The notes: generated from the sequence alone by a model not told the origin. A stretch of DNA of 64,000 nucleotides from VXPQ01 sp965232485 (GCA_965232485.1 OZ246975.1:1736001-1800000), one strand, 5' to 3'. Positions 1 through 9,041 are shown, counted from the first letter of the stretch. Made by a program: numbers and translations.

Positions 1-2412
1 CGGATCAATATCTTTTTCAATAACCTCTAAATCATCCTGATCCAATTCATCACCTTGCCCATATTCGGCATCACGTCGTTTTTTTAACTGTTGCAAATTA
101 GTGCCTCCTGGGTCATATGATTCTATTACTTTGAATAAATCTTCTACGTGTGTCCAATTATGATTCGTCATTTCCACATGGGCCATTTTGGTTAAAATAT
201 TGACAGCCTGATGGATATCGCCTTGCTTGATATAACAATGATAGAGTGCATCATTGCGATCCATCTCTTCCCATGCGGGATTCCATTCTTTATCTTCATC
301 TTCAAGCAAGTCAATAAATTTGAGAGAAATTTCCCCCGGAGAGTCATAAGCCAATTTCTGTAACGAATCCAGAGCATGCTGGGCGCGTTCTATATCACGC
401 GGATGAGATGCATTACATCCTTGTAATAACGAAACCCATGCCTTCCAGCGTTCATCAATCGTTAATTGTTGCACCCATTTAGCGTCATCTAACTTCACGA
501 TCAGAATTTTTCTGAAATCTTCATATTTTTGGGATGTTCCCACAATATTTAATGCTTTATGGCCGTGGCGATTTAGAATAGTTGCTGCAAGTTCAGCAGC
601 CCCAGGGGCATCAATAAGCAAGGCATTTTCGACAACCTCTATTTCGAGATCGGGCGGAAATTCATCATCTTGAAACAGATCCTGAAGCCGAGTGACCAAA
701 GACTTGCCTTGAGATTGAACGGCATCCAAGGTGCGCAAATCAAGCAGAGTGGAATAAAAACGAGCCTTGGTCAACAGATGGGTTTCTTCCCCCAACGAGC
801 CCTCCCCGCTTTCCCAAAGTTGCACGCCGGGAGGTTGCATAATATCAATGGCGCGATCCAGCCATTCCTTTGCCTTGGATGCTTCTCCATTTTTTTGTGG
901 GGATACCACTTCGGGAAGCGCCATCAGTACAAGAGCAATGGGTGATGGATTACACCCTTCCACGGCTTTTTCAAGCCAATCTTTTACAGAAAGAATCCCT
1001 TGTGCAAAGGTCTTGCGTTCCTCTTTGTCCGAGGGAATATGCAAATGACCGAGCCTTCGGATTCCTATTTTGACCAATGCTCGCTGTACCCACAGGTCTT
1101 TTTTGCGAGACGAATATTCGTCCTTACCAATCAAATACTCGAACTCGTTATCGGCAGGCTGCAATTGACCCTCCATGCGAAAAGAAATAGCCCGCAAGTA
1201 TCGAATTTCCCAATCCATCTTACGCAAAGAAACCGGGTCTATATTTTCGATATTCGATCTGGAATTTCTGATATTATACTTGAAGAATTTTCCTGTTGTA
1301 TCCAGAACGGAACGTACCTTTCCGGGATCGGTTTCTTGTAAAAAAAGTGTTGATTTGGCCCAATCTATAACGATTTCTACAATATTGTCAAGTTTCTTTT
1401 CTCCATGGGCCGCAATCCAGTCATTGGCCTCCTCGATTTTTCCTTGTTCCAACAACGGCCTCAGCAAGATAGAAAGAAACTGGACAGCCGATTCGTTCGA
1501 TGGATCTTTCAGCAATTCAATGTCTTTCGGAGCAAGCGCTTTAATGAGGGGAGGGCGATTACTTTCGGGCAATGCGCGCATAGAGGCAACCAAATGACCG
1601 GTGACATACCAAGCGCGCCGCGATACATTATCTCCACTTTTAGATGCTTGTAATTCTCGTTGAAGAAGACTGTCCACAAAACCTCGATGAAACCAGCTTC
1701 GCTCCCGCGCATCATTTAATTCGGCTAATTCCCCTGCCAAATCATCCAGCTCATTCAGATTCAGTGCGCCCTTCACATGATTCAGAGAACTCACAATTGC
1801 TCGTATTAATACATTGTCCAGCGTTGTAAAATTAGGTGAACTGAGTTCGGGGGAACCCTCTTCTCCTTTAGCAAGTGATTCAATCGATTCTTCCGTACTC
1901 TCTTCGGGAGATGAAGAAACAATCGAAGAAATTGGGTGGCGTATTTCATCTAATACAGTCCATATTTTCGCCTGCAGATCGGCAGGTTCATCTTGCGATG
2001 AGAATATGTATACCAGTCCAGCGTGTAACCACAGATCCTCGACAGACCAACGCCCGGTCAGTCGAGCTATACAATCCTTGATCTGCTCCTCTATACTATC
2101 AGTGTCGTCACTAGTATCAAGGTCGGAAACTACCTTTTTAAACTCTCTTGCCAGATTCTCCCGAATATCTCGAAGAGAAAAGAGGACTGTATACAAATCA
2201 CGATGCCCAAGACGCGGAATAGCTCGCTTAAGCAAGCTGGCTCGACGAGACACCTGTGTAGTGTCGAACGTGCGTCCCCGGAAACTGATCGCTTGCACTA
2301 AGGCTTTCCTGTTGCTCTCAGCGAGTTGCTGCCACGATTTGGCAAGGTCGAAGCAAACCGTTTCGCGACCTTCCTGCGAAAGTCCCGCCCATAATTTCCG
2401 GACCGTCAGCAT
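1..2412 (-). CDS. Large protein of unknown function, N-terminal 804 residues (3' end outside window)
   Basis: An uninterrupted minus-strand reading frame of 804 codons runs from an ATG at 2412 to the left edge with no stop, so the C-terminus lies outside the window. I recognise no domain. There is no signal peptide, membrane segment or P-loop in the visible part. The protein is rich in Leu, Glu, Asp and Trp-containing helical stretches, with an acidic Ser/Glu-rich segment around residues 160-185; a repeat or solenoid fold is possible but only a guess. The start is fixed by a TAG four codons upstream, which is also the stop of the doxX-like gene, in the same frame. The coding DNA is clearly more AT-rich than everything to its right (many aaa, gaa, att and ttt codons), which suggests acquisition by transfer. 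Confidence is high that it is a gene and low for any function. Confidence 0.8.
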   Translation of the reverse strand, partial: MLTVRKLWAGLSQEGRETVCFDLAKSWQQLAESNRKALVQAISFRGRTFDTTQVSRRASLLKRAIPRLGHRDLYTVLFSLRDIRENLAREFKKVVSDLDTSDDTDSIEEQIKDCIARLTGRWSVEDLWLHAGLVYIFSSQDEPADLQAKIWTVLDEIRHPISSIVSSSPEESTEESIESLAKGEEGSPELSSPNFTTLDNVLIRAIVSSLNHVKGALNLNELDDLAGELAELNDARERSWFHRGFVDSLLQRELQASKSGDNVSRRAWYVTGHLVASMRALPESNRPPLIKALAPKDIELLKDPSNESAVQFLSILLRPLLEQGKIEEANDWIAAHGEKKLDNIVEIVIDWAKSTLFLQETDPGKVRSVLDTTGKFFKYNIRNSRSNIENIDPVSLRKMDWEIRYLRAISFRMEGQLQPADNEFEYLIGKDEYSSRKKDLWVQRALVKIGIRRLGHLHIPSDKEERKTFAQGILSVKDWLEKAVEGCNPSPIALVLMALPEVVSPQKNGEASKAKEWLDRAIDIMQPPGVQLWESGEGSLGEETHLLTKARFYSTLLDLRTLDAVQSQGKSLVTRLQDLFQDDEFPPDLEIEVVENALLIDAPGAAELAATILNRHGHKALNIVGTSQKYEDFRKILIVKLDDAKWVQQLTIDERWKAWVSLLQGCNASHPRDIERAQHALDSLQKLAYDSPGEISLKFIDLLEDEDKEWNPAWEEMDRNDALYHCYIKQGDIHQAVNILTKMAHVEMTNHNWTHVEDLFKVIESYDPGGTNLQQLKKRRDAEYGQGDELDQDDLEVIEKDIDP

Positions 2413-2424
2413 CTTCCCGCCGCG

Positions 2425-2829
2425 CTATTTCCGCAACTTCATGTCCAGGCTGGCCGGACCGGAGCCGGACACCGCAAGGAACGCAAAGGCAGCCATGTAC
2501 AGCAACGCCAGTTCCCCATTGTTCTGGATCGGCATGAGGCCCTCGCCCGCATGAGCCATGAAATAGGCTACGAGCATCTGAAGCGCAAGAAGCGCGGCGA
2601 TCGGTGCGGTCCAAAGCCCCGCGACGACCAGCAAACCCCCGAAAAACTCCAGTACGCCCGCAAGGCCCATCAGGGAGAACAACTCCGCGGCATTGCCGGA
2701 GCCGCCCATCCCGCCCAGTACGCCGAAGAGCTTCTGAGCGCCGTGTTGCATGAACAAAAGACCGATAAGAATGCGCGCAACCGCATGGGTAGCGCCCCGG
2801 ACGGACGGGGAATTGAGGAAGTTCAGCAT
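2425..2829 (-). CDS. DoxX family membrane protein
   Basis: A 134-residue integral membrane protein of the DoxX family, the usual length for the family. The N-terminal stretch with RILIGLLFMQHGAQKLFG (about residues 19-36) is the family signature; four hydrophobic segments cover most of the chain, including a Gly-rich loop and the segment LEFFGGLLVVAGLW. DoxX-like proteins are inner-membrane proteins tied to redox or sulfur-compound metabolism and oxidative stress; the exact role here cannot be read from sequence. The downstream AT-rich gene begins 12 bases after this stop in the same frame, so the two are probably co-transcribed. Confidence 0.85.
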   Translation of the reverse strand: MLNFLNSPSVRGATHAVARILIGLLFMQHGAQKLFGVLGGMGGSGNAAELFSLMGLAGVLEFFGGLLVVAGLWTAPIAALLALQMLVAYFMAHAGEGLMPIQNNGELALLYMAAFAFLAVSGSGPASLDMKLRK

Positions 2830-2982
2830 CGTTTCGAAGAATTGGTTAGGGGGCTTCGTACTTATTGGTAGCAGAAAGCGCTCACAAAATCAAGCCCCGA
2901 CCCGAATTTTTCTCGTTTTCCGGTAAAATGGCCCTGCGCACCGGCAGGCGTCCCCCGAAACGACAGCGTATTTCCAGAGAGA

Positions 2983-3600
2983 TTACCCTGTTTGCTCGTC
3001 CAGTTCCATGTCCAGCACGATCTCCACGTCGCTTCCCACGACCAGGCCGCCGGTTTCCGTCAACGCGTCGAATTTCAGGTTGTAGTCGAAGCGGTCGATT
3101 TTGGCGCGCGCCTCGAAACCAGCCTTGCGCCCGTTTCGTCCGGCGCCCATCCCCAGAAATTCACTCTCCAGCACGATCTCCTTCGTAACGTCCCGGATGG
3201 TCAGGTCGCCCACGAGTTCGAATTCGCTGCCGTCGATATTGCGGACTTCCTTGCTCTCGAATCGCAATTCCGGGAACGCCTCGACGTTGAAGAAATCGTC
3301 CGAGCGCAGATGATCGTCGCGGCGTTCGTTGCCTGTATCAATGCTGCTCGCCTGAATCGTCGCCTCTATCGAGAGGGCGCCCAAGTCTTCCGGATCGAAC
3401 TGCACGGTGGCCTCGTATTCGCCGAATGCCCCGCGCACATTGGAAATTCCAAGATGGCGAACCTTGAACCCTACGTTGGAATGGGTCTTGTCCGGATGAA
3501 AGGTGATCACCTCTGCGCGGTCGTGCGCAACAGGCATGGCGGCGCTCAGCAGAAATGCGGCGGCGAAAAAGGCGACAGTCAGAAAACGGACGGCTTGCAT
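2983..3600 (-). CDS. YceI-family exported lipid-binding protein
   Basis: A 205-residue secreted protein. The start at 3600 was chosen because it places a classical signal peptide first (MQAVRFLTVAFFAAAFLLSA), followed by a YceI lipocalin-like beta-barrel. Family features visible are the opening FHPDKTHSNVGFKVRHLGISNVRGAF, shortened here to THSNVGFKVRHLGISNVRG, the SSIDTGNERRDDHLRSDDFF block, and the FELVGDLTIRDVTKE strand pair. YceI proteins bind isoprenoid or other long-chain lipids in the periplasm. The frame is open further upstream (alternative starts at 3657 and 3720), but those would bury the signal peptide. It stands alone between doxX and the decarboxylase gene. Confidence 0.88.
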   Translation of the reverse strand: MQAVRFLTVAFFAAAFLLSAAMPVAHDRAEVITFHPDKTHSNVGFKVRHLGISNVRGAFGEYEATVQFDPEDLGALSIEATIQASSIDTGNERRDDHLRSDDFFNVEAFPELRFESKEVRNIDGSEFELVGDLTIRDVTKEIVLESEFLGMGAGRNGRKAGFEARAKIDRFDYNLKFDALTETGGLVVGSDVEIVLDMELDEQTG

Positions 3601-3753
3601 GGCGGAAAAAATGTTTCGTAAACGGATGGCGGCGATTAGGGCTACGAATGCGTGCATAGTACCGGATTCGGCGGCGGCGGTTCTGCAAAAATTGCATACT
3701 GTTCTTTTCGGCTTGCGCAATGCGGCTTTGAACAGAAGCCTTTCAGGGTTGCC

Positions 3754-5223
3754 CTAACGCCCGCCTGCCTGCTTCGCCTGGCTGTGCGCCAGTTCCTGCA
3801 GGCGTTCCCAAAGGCGCCGAACATGCGCCTCCGTCGTGCGCAGATTCCCTATGGCCACCCGGATTACGTACCGCCCCCGCAACTTGGCGTGGGACAAGAA
3901 AAACTCGCCTGTCGCGTTGACGGCGTACAGAAGTCGCTCGTTGGCGGCGTCGGTTTCTTCTTCGCTGACCCCCTGCGCCCGAAACCGCAGACAGACAAGC
4001 GAAAAATGCGTGGGGGCCATGCGCTCGAAATCCGGGGACGCATCGACTTGATCGGCAAGCCACCGGGCCAGGCGTATGTGTTCGCGCAACGCAGCGGCGA
4101 TGCGCTCGGCGCCCAGCGATCGAAATACGTACCAGAGTTTCAGGGCCCGAAACCGGCGGCCCAGCGGGACGGCGTATTCCATGTAATTGACCGTCCGGTC
4201 GTATTCGCGGCTCCGGAGGTATTCCGGCACCAGCGAAAGGGCCTTGCGCAGATATTCCGGGCGCGCCGTATAGAACGCCGTCAGGTCCATGGGCGTGAAC
4301 ATCCATTTGTGGGGATTGACCACGAACGAATCGGCCCGCTCGCATCCTGCAAAGTGACGGCGCATTTCCGGCAGCATGGCGGCGGCGCCCGCATAGGCCG
4401 CGTCGATGTGCAGCCAAAGCGCCTGTTCGTCGGCAATATCGGCAAGGGCCGGGACGGGATCCACCGCCGTGCATCCCGTGGTTCCCACCGTCGCCGCGAC
4501 CGCGATGGGAACGAAGCCGTTTCGCCGGTCCGAAGCGATGGCTTCCCGGAGCGCGGCGGGTTTCATGGCGTACCGTTCGTCCACCTCGATTTTGCGGCAG
4601 GCTTCGCGCCCGACGCCAAGCGCCGCCGTGGTTTTCTCGACCGACGAATGCGCATGCGCCGACGCATAAATTACAAGCCGGTTCAAATCCACCGACGATC
4701 CGGCTTTTTCCGCCGCAGAAGACGCCCGTTCGCGGGCGGCGATCATGGCGTGCAAACTGGCCGCGGAGGCCGTTCCATGAATCATGCCGAACCAGGTGGC
4801 GGGCAATCCGAGGAGTCGGCCCAGCCACTGCAAGGTTCTTTCCTCCAGTTCGGTCAGGGCGGGCGACGAACTCCACAGCAAGCCGATGTTGTTCAGCGCG
4901 GCGATCAGGGTTTCCGCCAGAATGCCCGGACAAGACCCCCCGGCGGCGAAATATCCCATGAAACCGGGGTGATTCCAGTGTACTGCATGGGGCAGAATCG
5001 TATGTTCGAAGTCAGCGAGAATGTCCTCCTGCGAAGACGGATGGGCGGGCGCCTCCAGGGGCAATTTTTCGAGCAGCGCTCCGGGAGCGACGTCGGGTTG
5101 GACCGGGAAACGTTCCGGGTGCGCAAGATATTCGACGATCCAGTCCGTCACGGCGTATCCCGCGCGGCGAAACGCTTCGGGGTCCAGGTCGCCCGGCGGC
5201 GAAAATTCGGGAAAATCGGGCAT
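3754..5223 (-). CDS. Pyridoxal-dependent decarboxylase, aromatic-L-amino-acid type (group II)
   Basis: A 489-residue PLP enzyme of the group II decarboxylase family. The N-terminal helix and HWNHPGFMGYFAAGGSCPG segment (about 82-100) are typical of aromatic amino acid decarboxylases. The PLP-binding core shows HGTASAASLHAM (149-160), the aspartate in HIDAAYAG (D274), and the Schiff-base lysine in NPHKWM (K306). Length and motif order fit dopa/tryptophan/tyrosine/phenylacetaldehyde-type enzymes; the substrate cannot be decided by eye, and the product would be an aromatic amine or, in synthase variants, an aldehyde. It lies between unrelated genes, with 153 bp before yceI and 183 bp of upstream space holding a hairpin. 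Confidence 0.92.
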   Translation of the reverse strand: MPDFPEFSPPGDLDPEAFRRAGYAVTDWIVEYLAHPERFPVQPDVAPGALLEKLPLEAPAHPSSQEDILADFEHTILPHAVHWNHPGFMGYFAAGGSCPGILAETLIAALNNIGLLWSSSPALTELEERTLQWLGRLLGLPATWFGMIHGTASAASLHAMIAARERASSAAEKAGSSVDLNRLVIYASAHAHSSVEKTTAALGVGREACRKIEVDERYAMKPAALREAIASDRRNGFVPIAVAATVGTTGCTAVDPVPALADIADEQALWLHIDAAYAGAAAMLPEMRRHFAGCERADSFVVNPHKWMFTPMDLTAFYTARPEYLRKALSLVPEYLRSREYDRTVNYMEYAVPLGRRFRALKLWYVFRSLGAERIAAALREHIRLARWLADQVDASPDFERMAPTHFSLVCLRFRAQGVSEEETDAANERLLYAVNATGEFFLSHAKLRGRYVIRVAIGNLRTTEAHVRRLWERLQELAHSQAKQAGGR

Positions 5224-5348
5224 GGCGCGCAGGGATCGTATGACAGGATATAGATGCTTGCGTTCGGAAGCGGTCTGGAAAATAGGAATTGCCCGCTGAT
5301 TTCCAAGGCTTCCGCGTTATGTCTTTCCACGGACTGCCGCACAAGGAA

Positions 5349-5385
5349 CCTTGAAAATTGGACGGGCGACTTCCAATTTTCAAGG
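5349..5385. promoter_or_regulatory. Perfect 13-bp inverted repeat upstream of the ATPase gene
   Basis: CCTTGAAAATTGG at 5349-5361 is followed by an 11-base spacer and its exact reverse complement at 5373-5385. It sits 21 bases before the ATPase ATG and about 125 bases upstream of the divergent decarboxylase start. It could be a dimeric operator, an RNA hairpin in the leader, or the end of a small mobile repeat. There is no U tract, so a terminator is less likely. Confidence 0.6.
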
Positions 5386-5391
5386 TATTTT

Positions 5392-5417
5392 CGTATCTTT
5401 TCGATCATGATCCGCCG
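5392..5417 (+). repeat. 26-bp direct repeat, left copy (over the ATPase start codon)
   Basis: This copy begins CGTATCTTTTCGATCATG and runs into the first codons of the ATPase gene (Met-Ile-Arg-Arg). An identical 26-base copy occurs at 6608-6633 just beyond the gene's stop codon; allowing one mismatch the match is about 31 bases. The pair therefore brackets the ATPase gene. Confidence 0.85.
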
Positions 5418-6555
5418 CGACGCACATATAAAAGCCCTAAAGCGCCTCATTTCCCGGAATCCGGTGGTGGCCTTGCTTGGAGCGCGGCAGGTAGGCAAGA
5501 CGACCCTGGCCCGGGAGCTTGCCCGCCTGCAAAACGGACCTGCACATCTCTTCGATCTCGAATCCACCGCGGACGCAGCGCGCCTCGCCGATCCGCTGCT
5601 TGCGCTTTCTTCCTTGCGGGGCCTGGTGGTCCTGGACGAAATTCAGCATCGGCCCGAAATCTTTCCGACGCTTCGGGTGTTATCGGATCGTTCGCCCAAT
5701 CCGGCTCGTTTCCTGGCCCTCGGCAGCGCGTCTCCAAACTTGCTGCGTCAAAGTTCCGAGAGCCTTGCAGGCCGCATCGCCTATTATGAGCTTCCTGGAT
5801 TTTCCCTGTCCGAAGTCGCTGAAAACGAGGCCGATCTTCTCTGGCTTCGGGGCGGATTCCCTCGTTCTTTCACGGCGCCAAGCCACAAAGAAAGCTATCG
5901 CTGGCGCAAGGACTTTTTGCAGACTTTTCTGGGGCGGGACATCCCGCAATTCGGCGTCGCCGTTTCCAGCGTGCTTCTGGATCGATTTTGGTCTATGCTT
6001 GCCCATTATCACGCCCAGGTATGGAACGGTTCGGAGTTGGGTCGGGCTTTCGGCGTATCGCATCACGCCGTACGACGGTATCTGGATATTCTTGAGGACA
6101 CCTTCATGGTGCGCAGCCTGAAACCCTGGAGCGCCAATCTGGGGAAGCGGCAAGTCAAATCGCCGAAGATTTATCTGCGCGATTCCGGACTCCTGCATTG
6201 TTTTCTCAACGTAACTACGCGCCTGGAACTGGATCGGCACCCCAAGTCAGGCGCGTCATGGGAAGGTTTTATTCTCGAAAACCTGATTCGCATACTCGCG
6301 GTCGAAGATCGGCAATGTTACTTCTGGGGAACGCATTCCGGCGCAGAAATAGACCTTGTCGTGCAGGATGGGTCCGGATTGCGCGGTTTCGAGATTAAAC
6401 GCACGACGGCTCCTGCCGCGACGCGCTCCATGCGCTCGGCGCTCGACGATCTGAACCTGAAGCGCATCGATGTGATTCATGCCGGCGCGCATAGCTTTCC
6501 TCTGGCGAAACGAATCCATGCCGTGGCCGCTTCCCGGCTCTTGCAGGATATTTGA
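5407..6555 (+). CDS. DUF4143-type AAA ATPase
   Basis: A 382-residue ATPase of the AAA_14/DUF4143 family common in bacteria and archaea. The Walker A motif is GARQVGKT (residues 25-32), Walker B is the LVVLDEIQ stretch near residue 78, and a sensor-like ALGSASPNLLRQ follows. The C-terminal half carries the DUF4143 segment with KSPKIYLRDSGLLHCFL and ends with a PD-(D/E)XK-like GAEIDLVV...FEIKR arrangement usual in this family. The start at 5407 places the typical RRDAHIKALKRLI opening first. The molecular role of the family is poorly defined. It stands alone, bracketed by a direct repeat and preceded by a perfect inverted repeat, which hints at mobility. A second family member is at 54878-56197. 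Confidence 0.88.
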   Translation: MIRRDAHIKALKRLISRNPVVALLGARQVGKTTLARELARLQNGPAHLFDLESTADAARLADPLLALSSLRGLVVLDEIQHRPEIFPTLRVLSDRSPNPARFLALGSASPNLLRQSSESLAGRIAYYELPGFSLSEVAENEADLLWLRGGFPRSFTAPSHKESYRWRKDFLQTFLGRDIPQFGVAVSSVLLDRFWSMLAHYHAQVWNGSELGRAFGVSHHAVRRYLDILEDTFMVRSLKPWSANLGKRQVKSPKIYLRDSGLLHCFLNVTTRLELDRHPKSGASWEGFILENLIRILAVEDRQCYFWGTHSGAEIDLVVQDGSGLRGFEIKRTTAPAATRSMRSALDDLNLKRIDVIHAGAHSFPLAKRIHAVAASRLLQDI

Positions 6556-6607
6556 GGCGCATTCGAAGCGGCGGGATCATTTCCCGGTTATTCGATCCAG
6601 AGATTTC

Positions 6608-6633
6608 CGTATCTTTTCGATCATGATCCGCCG
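6608..6633 (+). repeat. 26-bp direct repeat, right copy
   Basis: This is identical to 5392-5417. It recreates a start codon with Met-Ile-Arg-Arg and then stops after three more codons, so it looks like an abortive second copy of the ATPase leader and first codons. It lies 52 bases past the ATPase stop and 54 bases before the DUF4199 gene. Confidence 0.85.
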
Positions 6634-6687
6634 TACCTTGCAGTAGTTGTTCCTCGCAAATTTTTCTCCCGAAACCCACAGGAAATC

Positions 6688-7242
6688 ATGACGCGCATGC
6701 TCCTGTACTACGGCGGAATGGGCGCAGCCATTCTGTTCGGCGCGAACCTTTTCGTCCTGCTTTTTATGGGCATTCCGGGCCCAGAGGATTTCGCGACGAG
6801 CGAAATTATCGGCTATTCGGCGATCGTGGTTGCGCTCGCCGTTCCCATCTGGCTCGGGATGAGGGAATATCGGGACAAGATGTCCGACGGCGACATTTCG
6901 TTCGGGAAAGCCTGGCTGGTCGGCGTGGTCGCGACGCAACTTCCGGCGCTGGCCTTTGGGGCGTACAATATCCTCTACATGAAAGTCATCGACCCCGATT
7001 TCACGCAGAAGTATATGGAGTATCAATTGGAATCGGCGCGGGCGTCCGTGCCGGCGGAGCAGTTTCAGGCATACGAAATCACAATAACCCAGAATCCTTT
7101 GTTGACGAATATGGCCTTCCAAACGGTCGTGATGTACGCGACCGTGCTGCTCATCGGCGTGGGGATTTCGTTCCTGCTGGCGTTTGTTTTGGCGTTCTTG
7201 CTGAAGCGCAAGGGGCAGGGAGCCGAGCGCGCATCTGTCTGA
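6688..7242 (+). CDS. DUF4199 membrane protein
   Basis: A 184-residue integral membrane protein with four clear hydrophobic segments (about residues 5-28, 40-57, 72-97 and 146-172). The FGKAWLVGVVATQLPALAFGAYNILY region after the second segment, and the conserved charged stretch with QKYMEY before the last two helices, match the DUF4199 pattern widespread in Bacteroidota. No biochemical function is established for the family. The C-terminus is basic (KRKGQG). It begins 132 bases after the ATPase gene, behind the right copy of the 26-bp repeat, so the two are probably not one operon. Confidence 0.8.
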   Translation: MTRMLLYYGGMGAAILFGANLFVLLFMGIPGPEDFATSEIIGYSAIVVALAVPIWLGMREYRDKMSDGDISFGKAWLVGVVATQLPALAFGAYNILYMKVIDPDFTQKYMEYQLESARASVPAEQFQAYEITITQNPLLTNMAFQTVVMYATVLLIGVGISFLLAFVLAFLLKRKGQGAERASV

Positions 7243-7343
7243 TTATTCCCTGAATGGCTGCTTCCGCCAGCCTTGCCGAGGCCCGCGCCGAAGAAACGCC
7301 GCCGTCGGGGATTCCTTCGAAATCGCATCCAGACCCGTTGCCG

Positions 7344-9041
7344 CTACCGCGCCCGCCTCGCTGGATCGGGCCAGCGAATTTCGACGCCCTGCCGCTTCAG
7401 GGACTGCTGGAACTCTTCCAGTAATTGCGGCTTGGCGCGTACTTGCCGGGGCGCGTACTTTCCGTGCAGGCAAAAAGCCGCCAGTTGGCCCGCGGCCTCC
7501 CCTATATTCCACTCCACGGGGTGCAGGCGGTAGCACCCGTTCGCGATGTGCGTCGTTCCGATGTTTTTTGCGGCGGGCAGCAGGTTCTCCATGCGCACCG
7601 GAAGCAAGGCCCCGAGGGGAATTTCAAAGGGCAAAGACCCGATGTCGATGTAATTATCGCCACCCGTGGACGGGTGCAAATCGATGCGGTAACTGCCGAT
7701 CCCCACGGAGTCCGGGAAAACCGCGGCCGTAACTTCGCCTTGCGGCAAGCCTGTCTCCGCCATGCGCGCCTCCAGGCTCACATGTTGTTCGCGCACGGTG
7801 AATTCCGCCCGAATGCGCCGGGCTTCCCGAATGTAGGGCTGCTTGGCGAAGCCGTGTCGCGTACCCGTCAGATCGCCGCGCAGCCGCAGTCCGGGCCAGC
7901 CCGCGCCCCCGTCGGGCCGGGGGGCTTCCGTTTGCAGCCAATAGAAAAGCGATCGGCTCAGATTCAGCGCGCCGTCGAGATGTCGGGCTTTTTCCTCCTC
8001 GTCGACATCCACGAAATTGCCGAGGAGATAATCGTTTTGCGGCCAGTTGACCAGCGAGATTCCGCCCGGATACGCACCCGCCGCAAAATTGGCCGGATCG
8101 ATAAGGCGGCGGTAGGTCCACCATCCCCCGTCGTTCGTTCGCGGGTCGAACGGCAACGTGCGCGGTTCCAGCGTGATCGGGTGGCTGTAGGTAAAACTTA
8201 GCAGCGGGCCGGGCCAGGGCGGATCGAGGTCGGGTGCGTAATCGCGCCAGAATGCATAGTCCGCCGGGCGTTCGGCGACGTAATTTTCTCCGTCCACATG
8301 CTCCATGGCGAAGCACCAGGTGGCCGCCTGCATGTTTCGCGGTTGCGGCTCGGCGGGGGCGTGCGGCTCGCCCGTCTCGCCCGCCGATTCCGCTCCGGTC
8401 ACGTATTCGACCCCGGCCAGCGGAAGCACATCCCCGAGTTCCGTGGCGTCGATGAAGAAAGGCGCAGTCAATTCGGTTTCGTTGCCTGTCCGCTCGTCCC
8501 GCGCGCGCACGGATTCGATGCGATCCCCCGTCACGCTCGCCGCAATGCACGCATGTTCCAGCAAGACGACAAGTTGGCCGCTGCTCGCATAGGGGGCCAG
8601 CATTTCTTCCAGCACGGCGAGCGCGACGCGCGGTTCGTGGCAAATCCGGGAAACCCCGCAGTTTCCCGGATTGAGCGGGTCGGAAGCGCTTGCGGCCACC
8701 GGATAGACCCGGTGGTACAAAGCGCGCACCCGCCGCCGGAAATCAAGGTACGAGGCGGGCGCACCGAACTGTTCGATCCAGGGGTGTTCGTCCGGAGGAA
8801 CCGCCTGCTGGGTCAGTTGGCCGCCGATCCAGTCCGTTTCTTCGGTCAGGACGACCCGATATCCGCTCCGCAAGACGCCCAGCGCAGCGGCGACGCCTCC
8901 CGCGCCGCCGCCAAGAATGACCACATCGGCGCGGCGTTCGCGGGCCCGAGGATGGGGCCCAGCGAGTAGCGCATGTGTCGAGGTGGTCGCGCCAAGCCCG
9001 GCTGCGGCGGCCAGATTGCCAAGAAAATGCCTGCGATTCAT
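7344..9041 (-). CDS. Exported FAD-dependent oxidoreductase (FAD_oxidored family)
   Basis: A 565-residue protein starting at MNRRHFLGNLAAAAGLG, a twin-arginine-like export signal that decides the start at 9041. The dinucleotide-binding motif VVILGGGAGGVAAALG (about 40-55) is followed by LTEETDWIGGQLTQQ, characteristic of the FAD_oxidored/PF12831 group, and the C-terminal block with AAKNIGTTHIANGCYRLHPVEWNIGEAAG closes the FAD site. Such proteins are frequent in sulfatase- and glycan-degrading gene sets of marine Bacteroidota and Planctomycetes; the substrate here is unknown. The neighbours on both sides are on the plus strand, so it is probably a single transcription unit. Confidence 0.88.
   Translation of the reverse strand: MNRRHFLGNLAAAAGLGATTSTHALLAGPHPRARERRADVVILGGGAGGVAAALGVLRSGYRVVLTEETDWIGGQLTQQAVPPDEHPWIEQFGAPASYLDFRRRVRALYHRVYPVAASASDPLNPGNCGVSRICHEPRVALAVLEEMLAPYASSGQLVVLLEHACIAASVTGDRIESVRARDERTGNETELTAPFFIDATELGDVLPLAGVEYVTGAESAGETGEPHAPAEPQPRNMQAATWCFAMEHVDGENYVAERPADYAFWRDYAPDLDPPWPGPLLSFTYSHPITLEPRTLPFDPRTNDGGWWTYRRLIDPANFAAGAYPGGISLVNWPQNDYLLGNFVDVDEEEKARHLDGALNLSRSLFYWLQTEAPRPDGGAGWPGLRLRGDLTGTRHGFAKQPYIREARRIRAEFTVREQHVSLEARMAETGLPQGEVTAAVFPDSVGIGSYRIDLHPSTGGDNYIDIGSLPFEIPLGALLPVRMENLLPAAKNIGTTHIANGCYRLHPVEWNIGEAAGQLAAFCLHGKYAPRQVRAKPQLLEEFQQSLKRQGVEIRWPDPARRAR

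Noticed and set aside
3652..5253. 533-codon plus-strand open frame
   Set aside because: It lies antisense to the decarboxylase gene, is rich in Arg/Gly and shows no domain; a GC-driven shadow.
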